Shown here: positions 24,002 to 32,489 of the stretch, one piece after another
Position numbering within the stretch: position 1 is the first letter of the stretch
Layout of the letters: every line of letters begins with the position of its first letter
Assembly (NCBI GenBank): GCA_040289115.1
Contig: PSKS01000003.1
Coordinates: 54,783 to 118,782 of the forward strand
Direction of reading: 5' to 3'
From: JAUQQI01 sp040289115
GTDB lineage: Bacteria; Chloroflexota; Dehalococcoidia; JAUQQI01
DNA: 64,000 bases
Translations under genes and position numbers: made by a program
The notes under the pieces: generated by a model
The model's database searches: none
What the model saw: the letters and a program-made list of their open reading frames with translations, nothing else
Told to the model about the DNA's origin: nothing

Positions 24002-24571
24002 CTGAGCGGTCAGACGGCGCTCCACTTTTCCGGCGAATCCGACGAGGCCCTCATCCTGCGGGCAAGGCAGGACTTGAGTGCCTTCGCCGAGCTTTACCGC
24101 CGGTACTTCGACCGGATCTATGCCTACGTGTACCGGCGGGTGGGCAATGCGGCCGAGGCCGAGGACTTAACCTCCCGGGTTTTCTTCCAGGCCCTCGGGG
24201 CCCTCTCCCGTTACACCGACCGGGGCGCGGAAGTTTCCACCTGGCTCTTCCGGATCGCCCACAACCTGGTGGCCAACTGGCACCGCGACCTGGCCCGCCG
24301 GAACCGCTCCCTCCCCAAGCTGGGGGTACCCGACCCGGACGACCCGGTGGATGACCTGATCGCCCGGGAGCTTCGGGAGAAGCTCCGCCGGGCGGTGGCG
24401 AAGCTTTCGGCCGAGAAGCAGCGGCTGCTGGCCCTTAAGTTTTCCGAGGGGCTTTCTAATGCCGAGATCGGGGCGGTCCTGGGCAAGAGCGAGGGGGCCG
24501 TAAAGCTCCTCCTGCACCGGACCATCAAGCGCCTGCGGCAGGAACTTCTACCCGAGGTGGAAGAGCCGTGA
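24002..24571 (+). CDS. ECF-type sigma factor, probable CTG start
   Basis: 189 aa from 24002. Region 2 (about 25-100) has FAELYRRYFDRIYAYVYRR and AEAEDLTSRVFFQAL; region 4 (about 120-180) has LSAEKQRLLALKFSEGLSN and EGAVKLLLHRTIKRLRQ. The frame opens at 23999 and holds no ATG, GTG or TTG until TTG at 24074, which would cut off the conserved DEALILRARQDLSAFAELY segment. CTG at 24002 has AGGGG 6 nt upstream and fits the family start, so I prefer it. No anti-sigma gene is adjacent; instead the 3' end overlaps fabH by 4 nt. Confidence 0.85.
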   Translation: MSGQTALHFSGESDEALILRARQDLSAFAELYRRYFDRIYAYVYRRVGNAAEAEDLTSRVFFQALGALSRYTDRGAEVSTWLFRIAHNLVANWHRDLARRNRSLPKLGVPDPDDPVDDLIARELREKLRRAVAKLSAEKQRLLALKFSEGLSNAEIGAVLGKSEGAVKLLLHRTIKRLRQELLPEVEEP

Positions 24572-25566
24572 AATATGCGGCCATCACCGGCTGCGGTCGA
24601 GCCTTACCGCGGCGGGTCATCACCAACTTCGATTTAGAAAAGCTGGTGGACACCAGCGACGAATGGATCCGCACCCGTACCGGCATCTCCGAACGGCGGG
24701 TGGTTTCGGACGACGAGGCCACCTCCGACCTGGCGGTGGCCGCAGCCCGTCAGGCCGTTGCGGCCGCCCAGCTCGACCCCGCCGACCTGGACCTTATTAT
24801 CGTCGCCACCTGCACCCCCGACTGGATGTTCCCCAGCGTCGGGGCGCGGGTCCAGCACGCCCTGGGCGCCAAGCGGGCGGCCGCCTTTGACCTGAACGCC
24901 GCCTGTTCCGGCTTCATCTTCGCCCTGGCGACCGCAACCCAGTTCATTCGGAACGGGGCGTACCGGCGGGCCCTGGTGGTGGGCAGCGAGGTGCTCTCCC
25001 GGGTGGTGGACTGGACCGACCGCAGAACCTGCGTTCTCTTCGGCGACGGGGCCGGGGCAGTGGTGCTGGAAGCCACCGAGAAGCCCCTGGGCCTTTTGAG
25101 CCACGTGCTGGGAACCGACGGTTCCGGCGGGGAAATCCTTTACCTGCTCGGCCCCACGGCAAGCCCCCGGCAGCGGCAGCAGGCAACCACACCTTATCTA
25201 TACATGAACGGACCCGAGGTCTTTAAGTTTGCGGTCAGTGTCACAGTAGCCGCCAGCCGCCAGGTCCTCAACGATGCCGGCTACAGCCTCGAGGACGTTG
25301 CCCTCTTCGTGCCCCATCAGGCCAACGAACGGATCATCCGGGCCGCGGCCAAGGCGCTGCACTTGCCCCCGGAAAAGGTCTACGTTAACCTGGACCGGTT
25401 CGGCAACACCTCGGCTGCGTCGATTCCCATCGCCCTGGCCGAAGCGGCAGAGACCGGCCGACTCCGGCCCGGTGACCTGGTGCTGCTAGTGGGCTTCGGG
25501 GCCGGCCTCACCTGGGCCGCCGGGCTGGTCCGGTGGGGGAGCCCGAACGGCCTGGCCGCCGGATAA
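24568..25566 (+). CDS. fabH: 3-oxoacyl-ACP synthase III (FabH)
   Basis: 332-aa KAS III that starts fatty-acid synthesis by condensing an acyl-CoA with malonyl-ACP. Catalytic triad C113 (NAACSGF), H250 (PHQAN) and N280 (FGNTSAAS) is intact, and DEWIRTRTGI is the family's N-terminal block. GTG start overlaps the sigma factor stop (GTGA), a rare pairing implying that the two are made together. No other fab genes are adjacent, so it may serve a special product (branched or modified lipids), which is inference. Confidence 0.94.
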   Translation: MKYAAITGCGRALPRRVITNFDLEKLVDTSDEWIRTRTGISERRVVSDDEATSDLAVAAARQAVAAAQLDPADLDLIIVATCTPDWMFPSVGARVQHALGAKRAAAFDLNAACSGFIFALATATQFIRNGAYRRALVVGSEVLSRVVDWTDRRTCVLFGDGAGAVVLEATEKPLGLLSHVLGTDGSGGEILYLLGPTASPRQRQQATTPYLYMNGPEVFKFAVSVTVAASRQVLNDAGYSLEDVALFVPHQANERIIRAAAKALHLPPEKVYVNLDRFGNTSAASIPIALAEAAETGRLRPGDLVLLVGFGAGLTWAAGLVRWGSPNGLAAG

Positions 25567-25579
25567 GTGGCTTATCCGG
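25559..25579 (+). terminator. Perfect hairpin across the fabH stop codon
   Basis: CCGGATAAG (25559-25567), 3-nt loop, CTTATCCGG (25571-25579), followed by ATTTG. The stem includes the TAA stop codon. The 9-bp stem would fit a terminator or an mRNA 3'-end protector, but the U-run is weak. Confidence 0.45.
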
Positions 25580-25696
25580 ATTTGCTACCCTCCCCACCCA
25601 GCTAACAACTTAGGCAGGGTCCACTACCGGCTTGTTTTTCACGGGACAAGGTCTTGCGCCTACACTGGGCAGCGGCCACCCCACCGAAGCAGCCGC

Positions 25697-25726
25697 TTGA
25701 CCACCAGGCAGTAAGGGTGGTATAGT
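25697..25726 (+). promoter_or_regulatory. Promoter of the fibre gene
   Basis: TTGACC (25697-25702), 18-nt spacer, TATAGT (25721-25726); leader of about 63 nt to the TTG start. Confidence 0.75.
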
Positions 25727-25795
25727 TGCCTAACACGCGGCCTAGGGGCAGAGCCGTCGCATGCTTTGCCTGGGGCCCTTTGTGGAGGTGCTACC

Positions 25796-28381
25796 TTGAG
25801 GCTTTACTTGGTCCTTGGTCTCCTCGGCTTTCTGGTCCTTGCCGCCGCCATCGGCCGGGCCGAAGGCCCCCTGCGCCTTAACCCATTGCAGACGCCCCTG
25901 GGTGCTGCCTTCAGTTACCAAGGGCAGCTGACGTCTGGGGGCACCCCCGTTAACGGCCGCTGCGACTTTCAGTTCCGGCTTTTTGACGGGCCAGACGGAA
26001 GCGGACAGGTGGGCCCCACCCTGGAGCGGACCGGGGTGGAGGTGACCAATGGCTTCTTCGTGGTCCAGCTCGACTTCGGGGCCTCGGCGTTCGACGGCAA
26101 CGCCCGCTACCTGGAGGTCGGGGTGAGGTGTCCCTCGGGCTCCGGCACAGCCTACGCCCAGCTTTCCCCCCGCCAGCCCATCACCCCGGCCCCTTACGCC
26201 ATTTACGCCGCGGCCAGCGGCTCGGCCCGGTCCCTCCAGGGCTTTCCCCTGGGAAGCCAGGCCCCGACAACGGGTCAGGTGCTCAAGTTCAACGGAACCC
26301 AGTGGGTTCCCGCCGAAGATGCCGGTGGGGTCACCGTGGCCACAGGCACCGGCCTTACGGCTACCACCTCCGGCATGACGGTCACCCTTGCCATCGCCCC
26401 GGCCTTCCGGCTGCCACAGGGGTGTTCGGCAGCCCAGGTCCCAAGGTGGGACGGCACCGGCTGGACCTGCACCGACGTTTCGGGCTACACCATCGGACCC
26501 GGCCTGGTGCTATCGGGCACCGAGCTTCGGGTTAACTTTGCGGGCACCGGCTCCAGCAACTCGGCCGCCCGCAGCGACCACACCCACGGGGCCACCGATA
26601 TAGTCACGGGAACCTTGAGTTTGGCCCGGATTCCCCAGGGTCCGGGAAGCGGCCTCAACGCGGACCTGTTAGACGGCCTCAGCTCGGCGGATTTTGCCCC
26701 GGCAACCCACAACCACGACGCCCGCTACTACACCAAAACCGAGTCCGACGGGCGCTACCTGGCGGTCACCGGGACGGCCACGAACTCGGCCAGGCTGGGC
26801 GGCTTCGACCCGAGCTACTACGCCCCTGCCGACCACAACCACGACACCCGGTATCTTTTGATAACTGGGAAGGCTGCAGATGCCGATAAGTTGGACGGCC
26901 TCGATTCGACAGCCTTTGCCCGGTCCACCCACAACCACGACGACCGCTACCTGGGGTTAACGGCTAAGGCCGCCGACGCCGACAGGCTCGACGGCCTCGA
27001 TTCGGCCGCATTTGCCCTCGCCAACCACGACCACGACAGCCGCTACTACACCAAGGCTGAACTCCAGACTGCCGGCTCAGCCCAGGTAAGCTGGTCCAAC
27101 CTCACCGGGATTCCGGCCGGCTTCGCCGATAACATCGACCACGATACCCTGGGAGCCCTAAACTGCACCGACGGCCAGGGGCCGGTCTGGAGCGCGGCCG
27201 CCGGCTGGGGCTGCGGGGGCGGGACAGCTTACACGGCCGGACCCGGTCTGATCCTTAACGGCACCCAGTTCAGCGTTAATTTTGGGGGGAGCGGTGCGGC
27301 CACGACGGCGGCCCGGAGCGACCACACCCACGACCAGGCCTACTGGCGAACTGGTGGGAACGCCGGCCTGAGCTCGGGAAATAACTTTCTGGGAACCGCC
27401 GACAACCTGGGCATAAGCCTCGGGGTGAGCGGCACCCCAGCCCTGCGAATCCTGCCCGCCAGGGACACCCTCTACGGCTACAGTCCCAACCTGATAGGTG
27501 GCCATATCAGCAACACCGTATCGGCTGGGGTCATTGGGGCGGTGATCGGCGGGGGCGGAGCGGGGCCAGCCGGGAGCTCCGCCCAGCACAACGCCGTCAC
27601 CGACCGGTTTGGGACGGTGGGCGGGGGAATGATGAACCGGGCCGGAAACGGCGACACCGCCCCCGAAAACGCCGCCTTTGCCACCGTGGCCGGGGGCCTC
27701 GACAACGTCGCCAGCGGGATGGCCGCCATGGTCCCGGGCGGGACCGAAAACCGAGCCGCCGGCAACTTCAGCTTTGCGGCCGGCTACGGGGCCAACGCCG
27801 ACCACCGTGGGGCCTTCGTCTGGGCCGACTCCAACGGCTCGGCCTTTCATTCGGAGACCGATAACCAGTTCATTGTCCGGTCCACCGGGGGCGTAAAGTT
27901 TGTAACCGGCCTGAGTCCCGTAACTGGAGTCAAGGTTGACCCCGGGAGCGGAACCTGGGACACCGCCAGCAGTCAGGCCCTCAAGGCCAATTTCGTTGAT
28001 GTGGACCCCAAGCAGGTCCTCGCCGCCCTGAGGACCCTGCCGGTCCGCACCTGGAACTACCGGGCCCAGGACCCATCGGTGCGGCACTTGGGTCCCACCG
28101 CCGAGGATTTCCGGGCGGCCTTCGGCCTGGGCGACAGCCCCGCTCACATCTCTACCGTCGACGCCGATGGGGTGGCCTTTGCGGCTATCCAGGGCCTGGG
28201 GCAGACGGTCGATGAGCTTCGGGCCGAAAACCATGAACTTAAGGAGCGGCTCGGCCGGCTCGAAGCCCGCCTTGACGCTTTGGAGAGCTCCGGGCGAGGC
28301 GGCCCAGGAACCTTGGCCGTCGCCGCGGCCGGAGTTGCCGGCTTGGGGTTAGGGCTGCTTCTCGGCAGGCGCCGGCTCTGA
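25796..28381 (+). CDS. Secreted tail-fibre-like surface protein with peptidase S74 domain and C-terminal membrane anchor
   Basis: 861 aa from TTG with GGAGG 7 nt upstream. Signal peptide about 1-24. After a beta-rich N-terminal part (about 30-130), residues about 280-425 hold four repeats of the type LDGLDSxxFA...HNHDxRYL, the His-rich collar seen in phage long tail fibres and likely metal-binding. Residues about 600-680 resemble trimeric-adhesin head repeats (GGTENRAAGNFSFAAGYGA). A peptidase S74-type intramolecular chaperone lies at about 725-815 (SSQALKANFV, with the Ser/Lys pair; VRTWNYRAQ), then a short coiled coil (801-828) and a C-terminal helix with RRR tail (838-861). It has no phage neighbours, so it is likely a cell-surface trimer. 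Confidence 0.85.
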   Translation: MRLYLVLGLLGFLVLAAAIGRAEGPLRLNPLQTPLGAAFSYQGQLTSGGTPVNGRCDFQFRLFDGPDGSGQVGPTLERTGVEVTNGFFVVQLDFGASAFDGNARYLEVGVRCPSGSGTAYAQLSPRQPITPAPYAIYAAASGSARSLQGFPLGSQAPTTGQVLKFNGTQWVPAEDAGGVTVATGTGLTATTSGMTVTLAIAPAFRLPQGCSAAQVPRWDGTGWTCTDVSGYTIGPGLVLSGTELRVNFAGTGSSNSAARSDHTHGATDIVTGTLSLARIPQGPGSGLNADLLDGLSSADFAPATHNHDARYYTKTESDGRYLAVTGTATNSARLGGFDPSYYAPADHNHDTRYLLITGKAADADKLDGLDSTAFARSTHNHDDRYLGLTAKAADADRLDGLDSAAFALANHDHDSRYYTKAELQTAGSAQVSWSNLTGIPAGFADNIDHDTLGALNCTDGQGPVWSAAAGWGCGGGTAYTAGPGLILNGTQFSVNFGGSGAATTAARSDHTHDQAYWRTGGNAGLSSGNNFLGTADNLGISLGVSGTPALRILPARDTLYGYSPNLIGGHISNTVSAGVIGAVIGGGGAGPAGSSAQHNAVTDRFGTVGGGMMNRAGNGDTAPENAAFATVAGGLDNVASGMAAMVPGGTENRAAGNFSFAAGYGANADHRGAFVWADSNGSAFHSETDNQFIVRSTGGVKFVTGLSPVTGVKVDPGSGTWDTASSQALKANFVDVDPKQVLAALRTLPVRTWNYRAQDPSVRHLGPTAEDFRAAFGLGDSPAHISTVDADGVAFAAIQGLGQTVDELRAENHELKERLGRLEARLDALESSGRGGPGTLAVAAAGVAGLGLGLLLGRRRL

Positions 28382-28445
28382 GGACCAGGCCCATCCCCTG
28401 CCGGCCGGTTGGGTTATCGGGCGGCGACGGTTAGGCTTAACAAAG

Positions 28446-28822
28446 GTGGAGGTTGAGGAGTTACTTGCCCGGGTGGCTTCCTTGCAGGGAAATGCCCGCC
28501 TGCGGACGGTGTTCGGCGAGCCCATTCGCCACGGCGACCGAATGGTCGTAGCGGTTACGCAGGTTCGGGGCGACTTCGGGCTCGGCTTCGGCCGGGGGAA
28601 GGAGTCACCCTGGGGTGGGGCCGCCGGCAAGGCGGAATGTTCCGGGCAAGGCCCGTTGCCCTCATCCAAATAACCCCGGGTGAGGTGCAGGTCCGGCCCA
28701 TTATCGACATTAACCCATATCGTGTTGGCGGCCATGCTGTTGGGGGCCTAGGTCACCTTCTGGGGAAGCCTTACCGGCCGAACCCTGGCCAGGCGGGCCA
28801 AACCTTTAGCGGCGTTCAATGA
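28446..28822 (+). pseudogene. GerW/YtfJ-like gene, apparent frameshift
   Basis: Frame 1 (28446-28673) encodes VEELLARVASLQGNARLRTV then FGEPIRHGDRMVVAVTQVRG and DFGLGFGRG, the N-terminal part of the GerW/YtfJ family (sporulation/germination related, also present in non-spore formers). Frame 2, overlapping from about 28620, continues with ARPVALIQITPGEVQVRPII to a stop at 28822, the normal family C-terminus. The frames meet in a Gly/Pro-rich G-run, so a 1-nt indel or sequencing error joins them. The GTG start has only a weak ribosome site. The 3' end overlaps the convergent NYN gene by 17 nt. Confidence 0.6.
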
Positions 28823-29486
28823 ACTCCCGGATATCTTCGATCCGGACGAATTCGTCGGCGGCGTCGATGAGCAGGTCAGAGGCCCGGTAGCCCCGGCGGG
28901 CCGCCTCCTCGTGTTGGGTGCTCACCACCACAACCCGCACACCCCGACTGGCGACTGCCTTGACCAGGGGCGCGAAATCGCCGTCGCCCGAAAGTAAAAT
29001 CTGCCTGTCGCACCGGTCAGCCAGGCTGAGCATGTCGATGGCCAGCTCAATATCCAGGTTGGCCTTGACGTGAATCTCGCCCTGGGCGTCCCGGTAGACC
29101 CGAACCGGCTTGGTGACCACGTGGTAGCCGTTGCGGTTCAGAAACCGCAGGAAGCGGCGGTCGTCGTCCCGCTGGGCCAACAGTTCCTGGCGTTTCAGCT
29201 CGCGCGCCTCCTCTGGCAAACCGAGGAGGCGGACGTACGCCTCGATGCCTTCGTCGTCCCACTCGCCGGTGTAGTAGTAGGCCCGGATGAGAAAGCAGCC
29301 GTTGGTGAGCCAGTGAAGCAGCTTGACGAAATCCACCCGTAGGTTGAGGCCGTAGTAGGTGGCATACCTGAAGTTGTGGCCGTCCACGAAGACGGCCACC
29401 CGCTCCACAAACCACGCCGGGCGGGGCACAGTGCCCGAGTTGGCGGCTAGATACGGCTCGAGGGCGGGGTCATTTCGATTCTTCAT
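28806..29486 (-). CDS. NYN-domain (LabA/DUF88) protein, putative nuclease
   Basis: 226 aa with a PIN-like NYN fold: VAVFVDGHNFRY (31-42) carries the first acidic residue D35, DIELAIDMLSLAD the second, and SGDGDFAPLV the third acidic patch, followed by the VRVVVVS strand. Such proteins are predicted metal-dependent RNases. The ATG at 29486 is 10 nt beyond the secA stop, so it is transcribed with secA. A longer frame to 29585 overlaps secA and is not needed. The exact substrate is unknown. Confidence 0.9.
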   Translation of the reverse strand: MKNRNDPALEPYLAANSGTVPRPAWFVERVAVFVDGHNFRYATYYGLNLRVDFVKLLHWLTNGCFLIRAYYYTGEWDDEGIEAYVRLLGLPEEARELKRQELLAQRDDDRRFLRFLNRNGYHVVTKPVRVYRDAQGEIHVKANLDIELAIDMLSLADRCDRQILLSGDGDFAPLVKAVASRGVRVVVVSTQHEEAARRGYRASDLLIDAADEFVRIEDIREFIERR

Positions 29487-29496
29487 GGGCACCCGG

Positions 29497-32205
29497 TCAA
29501 GCGCCGCGGCCGTGGCACTTTTTGTACTTCTTGCCGCTCCCGCAGGGGCAGGGGTCGTTTCGGCCGACCTTCTGCCGGCCGCCAACCCGCATCGGCTCTC
29601 GGGCCGGGGCAGCTGCCGAACCGCCGGCGTAGACCAAGTTGCGGGGCCGGGGCGGCTCTGGCTGGGCCTGCTGGATGGCCACGTGGTAGATGGTGTGGAC
29701 CACCTGGCTCTGAATGGCGGCCAGCAGGTTCTGGAACATCTCGTGGGCCTCTCGTTTGTACGCCACCAGCGGGTCCGTCTGGGCGTAGGCCCGCAGGCCG
29801 ATCCCCTCCCGCATCTCCTCCATTGCCGTCAAGTGCTGGACCCACAGGCTGTCGATGGCCCGCAGCATGACCAGCCGCTCCAGCAGCCGCATGTTCTCCG
29901 GCCCGAACTGGGCCTCCCGCTCGGCGTAAAGCTTCTCGGCCCACTCGTGGAGCCGCCGGCCAGTTTCGTCCCGACTCTGGCGGGCAAAGACATTGGGGGT
30001 CACCTCGGGTGGAAGCGGGAAGATGCGCCGGACCTCCCGGTAGAGGCCAGCCGTGTCCCACTCCTCCGGCTCGTGTCCCGGCAGGTAGGTGTCCACCAGC
30101 CGGTCGATGGCTTGGTGGACCATATTCAGGATATTGGCCCGCAAGTCGGCACCGGAAAGGATTTTGCGCCGCTCCCCGTAAATCACCTCCCGGTGCTTGT
30201 TAATGACATCGTCGTACTCGACCAAGTGCTTGCGGATATCGAAGTGGTACGCCTCGACCTTCTGCTGGATCTGCCCGATGAGCTTGGTCACGGTGGCCGA
30301 CTCAATGGGCTCGTCGTCGGAGACACCGGCCCACTCCATCAGGCCCTTGATCCGGTCGCCCCCAAAGCGGCGGATTATGTCATCCTCGAAGGAGACGTAA
30401 AACCGGGAGCTGCCCGGGTCCCCCTGACGGCCGGCCCGGCCCCGGAGCTGGTTGTCGATCCGGCGGGACTCGTGGCGCTCGGTGCCGATGATGTGGAGAC
30501 CGCCCAGCTCGAGCACCTTCTGGCGGTCGGCCTCCCACCGCGCTTTCGCCTCGGCGTACGCCTCCTGCCACTGCTCCGGGGTGGCCTTGTGGAACTCGAT
30601 CCCCTTGCGCTTGAGGACTTCCCGGGCTAGGAGCTCGGGATTCCCCCCGAGGATGATGTCGGTGCCCCGGCCGGCCATGTTGGTGGCGATGGTCACCATG
30701 CCAGGCCGACCAGCCTGGGCCACGATGTAAGCCTCCTGCTCGTGGTACTTGGCATTGAGCACCTGGTGGGGAATGCCCCGGGCCTTAAGCATGGCCGAAA
30801 GGCGCTCCGACTTCTCGATGGAGACGGTCCCCACCAGGACCGGGCGGCCCTGCCGGTAGAGCTCCTCCACCTCCCGGACCACCGCCCGGAACTTGGCCTC
30901 CTCGGTCTTGTAGATTACATCCGGGTAGTCGACCCGGATCATCGGCCGGTTGGTCGGGATGACGACCACCTCCAGGCCGTAAATCTTGTAAAACTCCTCG
31001 GCCTCGGTGGCCGCCGTACCCGTCATACCAGCCAGCTTCTCGTACATCCGGAAGTAGTTTTGGAAGGTGATGGTGGCCAGGGTAACGCTCTCCCGCTGGA
31101 TCCGGACCCCCTCCTTGGCCTCGATGGCCTGGTGGAGGCCCTCAGAGTAGCGGCGGCCGAACATGAGCCGGCCGGTAAACTCGTCGACGATAATCACCTG
31201 GCCGTCTTTGACCACGTAGTCCCGGTCCCGGCGGAAAAGGGCGTGGGCCTTGAGGGCATTTTCCAGGTACCGGGTGAGCTCGTAGTTTTCAGGGTCGTAG
31301 AGGTTTTCCACCCCGAGCATCCGCTCGACCCGGGCGATTCCCGCCTCGGTGAGGCTCACCGTCCGGTGCTTTTCGTCGACCACGTAGTCCTCGTTGGGGC
31401 GGAGCCGGGCCACCAGCCGGGCGAAGAGGTAATACTTGTCGGTGGACTGCTCGGCCGGACCGCTGATAATGAGGGGCGTCCGGGCCTCGTCGATGAGGAT
31501 GTTGTCCACCTCGTCGACGATGGCATAATGCAGTTCCCGCTGGACGCACTGGGAGAGGTCCCAGGCCATATTGTCCCGCAGGTAGTCAAACCCAAACTCG
31601 TTGTTGGTCCCGTAGGTGACGTCGGCCAGGTAGGCTTCCCGCCGGCTGATGGGCCGCAGGTGGTTGAACCTGGGGTCGTCGGGAACGTATGTCGGGTCGA
31701 AAAGGTAGCTGGCCTCGTGCTGGATGCTGGCCACCGAAACCCCCAGGGCATGGTAGATGGGGCCCATCCACTGGGCATCCCGCTTGGCCAGGTAGTCGTT
31801 TACGGTGACGATGTGAACGCCCCGGCCAGTGAGGGAGTTAAGATAGGCTGCCAGGACGGCGACCATGGTCTTGCCCTCGCCCGTCTTCATCTCGGCGATC
31901 TTGCCCTGGTGCAGCACGATGCCGCCCATCAGCTGGACATCGAAGTGGCGCATGCCGAGGGTCCGCTTCATCGCCTCCCGAACGGCCGCAAAGGCCTCGG
32001 GCAAAAGGTCGTCGAGGGTTTCCCCGGCCGCCAGGCGGGCCTTGAACTTGTCGGTCAGGGCCCGGAGCTCGGCGTCGGTGAGCCGTTCGAAGTCGGGCTC
32101 GAGGGCGTTGATGCGCTGGACGATGGGCTGGAGCTTGCGAAGCTCCCGCTCGTTGCTATTGGTCACTCGGTTTACCAGGTCTTTAAGGACCGAACCTAAC
32201 ACCAT
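29497..32205 (-). CDS. secA: Preprotein translocase ATPase SecA
   Basis: 902-aa motor that pushes secretory proteins through SecYEG. Walker A MKTGEGKTMVAVL, DEVDNILIDEARTPLIISG, the second nucleotide fold with GTVSIEKSE and TNMAGRGTDI, and RGRAGRQGDPGSSRF are present. The C-terminal SEC-C zinc motif is DPCPCGSGKKYKKCH. ATG at 32205 chosen because the upstream in-frame ATG at 32238 lies inside the TATAAT box of the promoter (32242-32237, minus), so it would not be transcribed. Followed 10 nt later by the NYN gene. Confidence 0.97.
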   Translation of the reverse strand: MVLGSVLKDLVNRVTNSNERELRKLQPIVQRINALEPDFERLTDAELRALTDKFKARLAAGETLDDLLPEAFAAVREAMKRTLGMRHFDVQLMGGIVLHQGKIAEMKTGEGKTMVAVLAAYLNSLTGRGVHIVTVNDYLAKRDAQWMGPIYHALGVSVASIQHEASYLFDPTYVPDDPRFNHLRPISRREAYLADVTYGTNNEFGFDYLRDNMAWDLSQCVQRELHYAIVDEVDNILIDEARTPLIISGPAEQSTDKYYLFARLVARLRPNEDYVVDEKHRTVSLTEAGIARVERMLGVENLYDPENYELTRYLENALKAHALFRRDRDYVVKDGQVIIVDEFTGRLMFGRRYSEGLHQAIEAKEGVRIQRESVTLATITFQNYFRMYEKLAGMTGTAATEAEEFYKIYGLEVVVIPTNRPMIRVDYPDVIYKTEEAKFRAVVREVEELYRQGRPVLVGTVSIEKSERLSAMLKARGIPHQVLNAKYHEQEAYIVAQAGRPGMVTIATNMAGRGTDIILGGNPELLAREVLKRKGIEFHKATPEQWQEAYAEAKARWEADRQKVLELGGLHIIGTERHESRRIDNQLRGRAGRQGDPGSSRFYVSFEDDIIRRFGGDRIKGLMEWAGVSDDEPIESATVTKLIGQIQQKVEAYHFDIRKHLVEYDDVINKHREVIYGERRKILSGADLRANILNMVHQAIDRLVDTYLPGHEPEEWDTAGLYREVRRIFPLPPEVTPNVFARQSRDETGRRLHEWAEKLYAEREAQFGPENMRLLERLVMLRAIDSLWVQHLTAMEEMREGIGLRAYAQTDPLVAYKREAHEMFQNLLAAIQSQVVHTIYHVAIQQAQPEPPRPRNLVYAGGSAAAPAREPMRVGGRQKVGRNDPCPCGSGKKYKKCHGRGA

Positions 32206-32236
32206 AGGCCAATCTTTTGCTTCCTTCCCAAGGACC

Positions 32237-32264
32237 ATTATACATCCAGACGGTACACTGCCCA
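32237..32264 (-). promoter_or_regulatory. secA: Promoter of secA
   Basis: Minus strand: TGGGCA (32264-32259), 16-nt spacer, TATAAT (32242-32237). Start expected near 32230, about 25 nt before ATG 32205. Confidence 0.6.
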
Positions 32265-32343
32265 GACCCCCGCCCCCGGGGGCTTTTTAGCTTTGTTGCC
32301 GGCCTCATTGGGAGGAACGTTCAGGCGGTAATCGGACCATGTG

Positions 32344-32381
32344 GGGGCACACGGCTGTACGCCACGCAAAAAGACCAGCGA
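32344..32381. repeat. 38-bp dispersed intergenic repeat, copy A
   Basis: Matches 35015-35052 at 31 of 38 positions in the same orientation. Both copies are intergenic and include GTACGCC and CAAAAAG. It lies in the gap 32265-32425 between secA and the minus-strand isocitrate-lyase-like gene, where no gene is seen. Confidence 0.5.
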
Positions 32382-32425
32382 TTGCATGGTAGTAACGGTG
32401 GTCGGTTTGGAGTAAGGGGCCGGCG

Positions 32426-32459
32426 CAAAAATTAAGGGGCAACCGGAACCGGTTGCCCC
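32426..32459 (-). terminator. Rho-independent terminator of the isocitrate-lyase-like gene
   Basis: Perfect 11-bp stem (32436-32446 with 32449-32459), tight loop, followed on the minus strand by TTAATTTTT. It begins 31 nt after the stop of the gene at 32490. Confidence 0.9.
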
Positions 32460-32489
32460 CGGGAGCGGTGGGAGTGTTGCGCGGAGCTT

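Noticed and set aside
23879..24025. N-terminal extension of ThiL to 24025
   Set aside because: The extra 49 residues do not resemble the family and would start inside the divergent promoter region; GTG at 23878 gives the standard N-terminus.
27158..28234. Minus-strand open frame opposite the fibre gene
   Set aside because: Antisense shadow of repeats such as HNHD; no start signal.
29359..30630. Second plus-strand open frame opposite secA and the NYN gene
   Set aside because: Same shadow effect; secA motifs on the other strand are complete and leave no room for doubt.
30742..32199. Long plus-strand open frame (485 codons) antisense to secA
   Set aside because: It is a shadow of secA in high-GC DNA: composition is Gly/Val/Leu/His/Asp repeats from reversed codons, with no family motif and no ribosome site.
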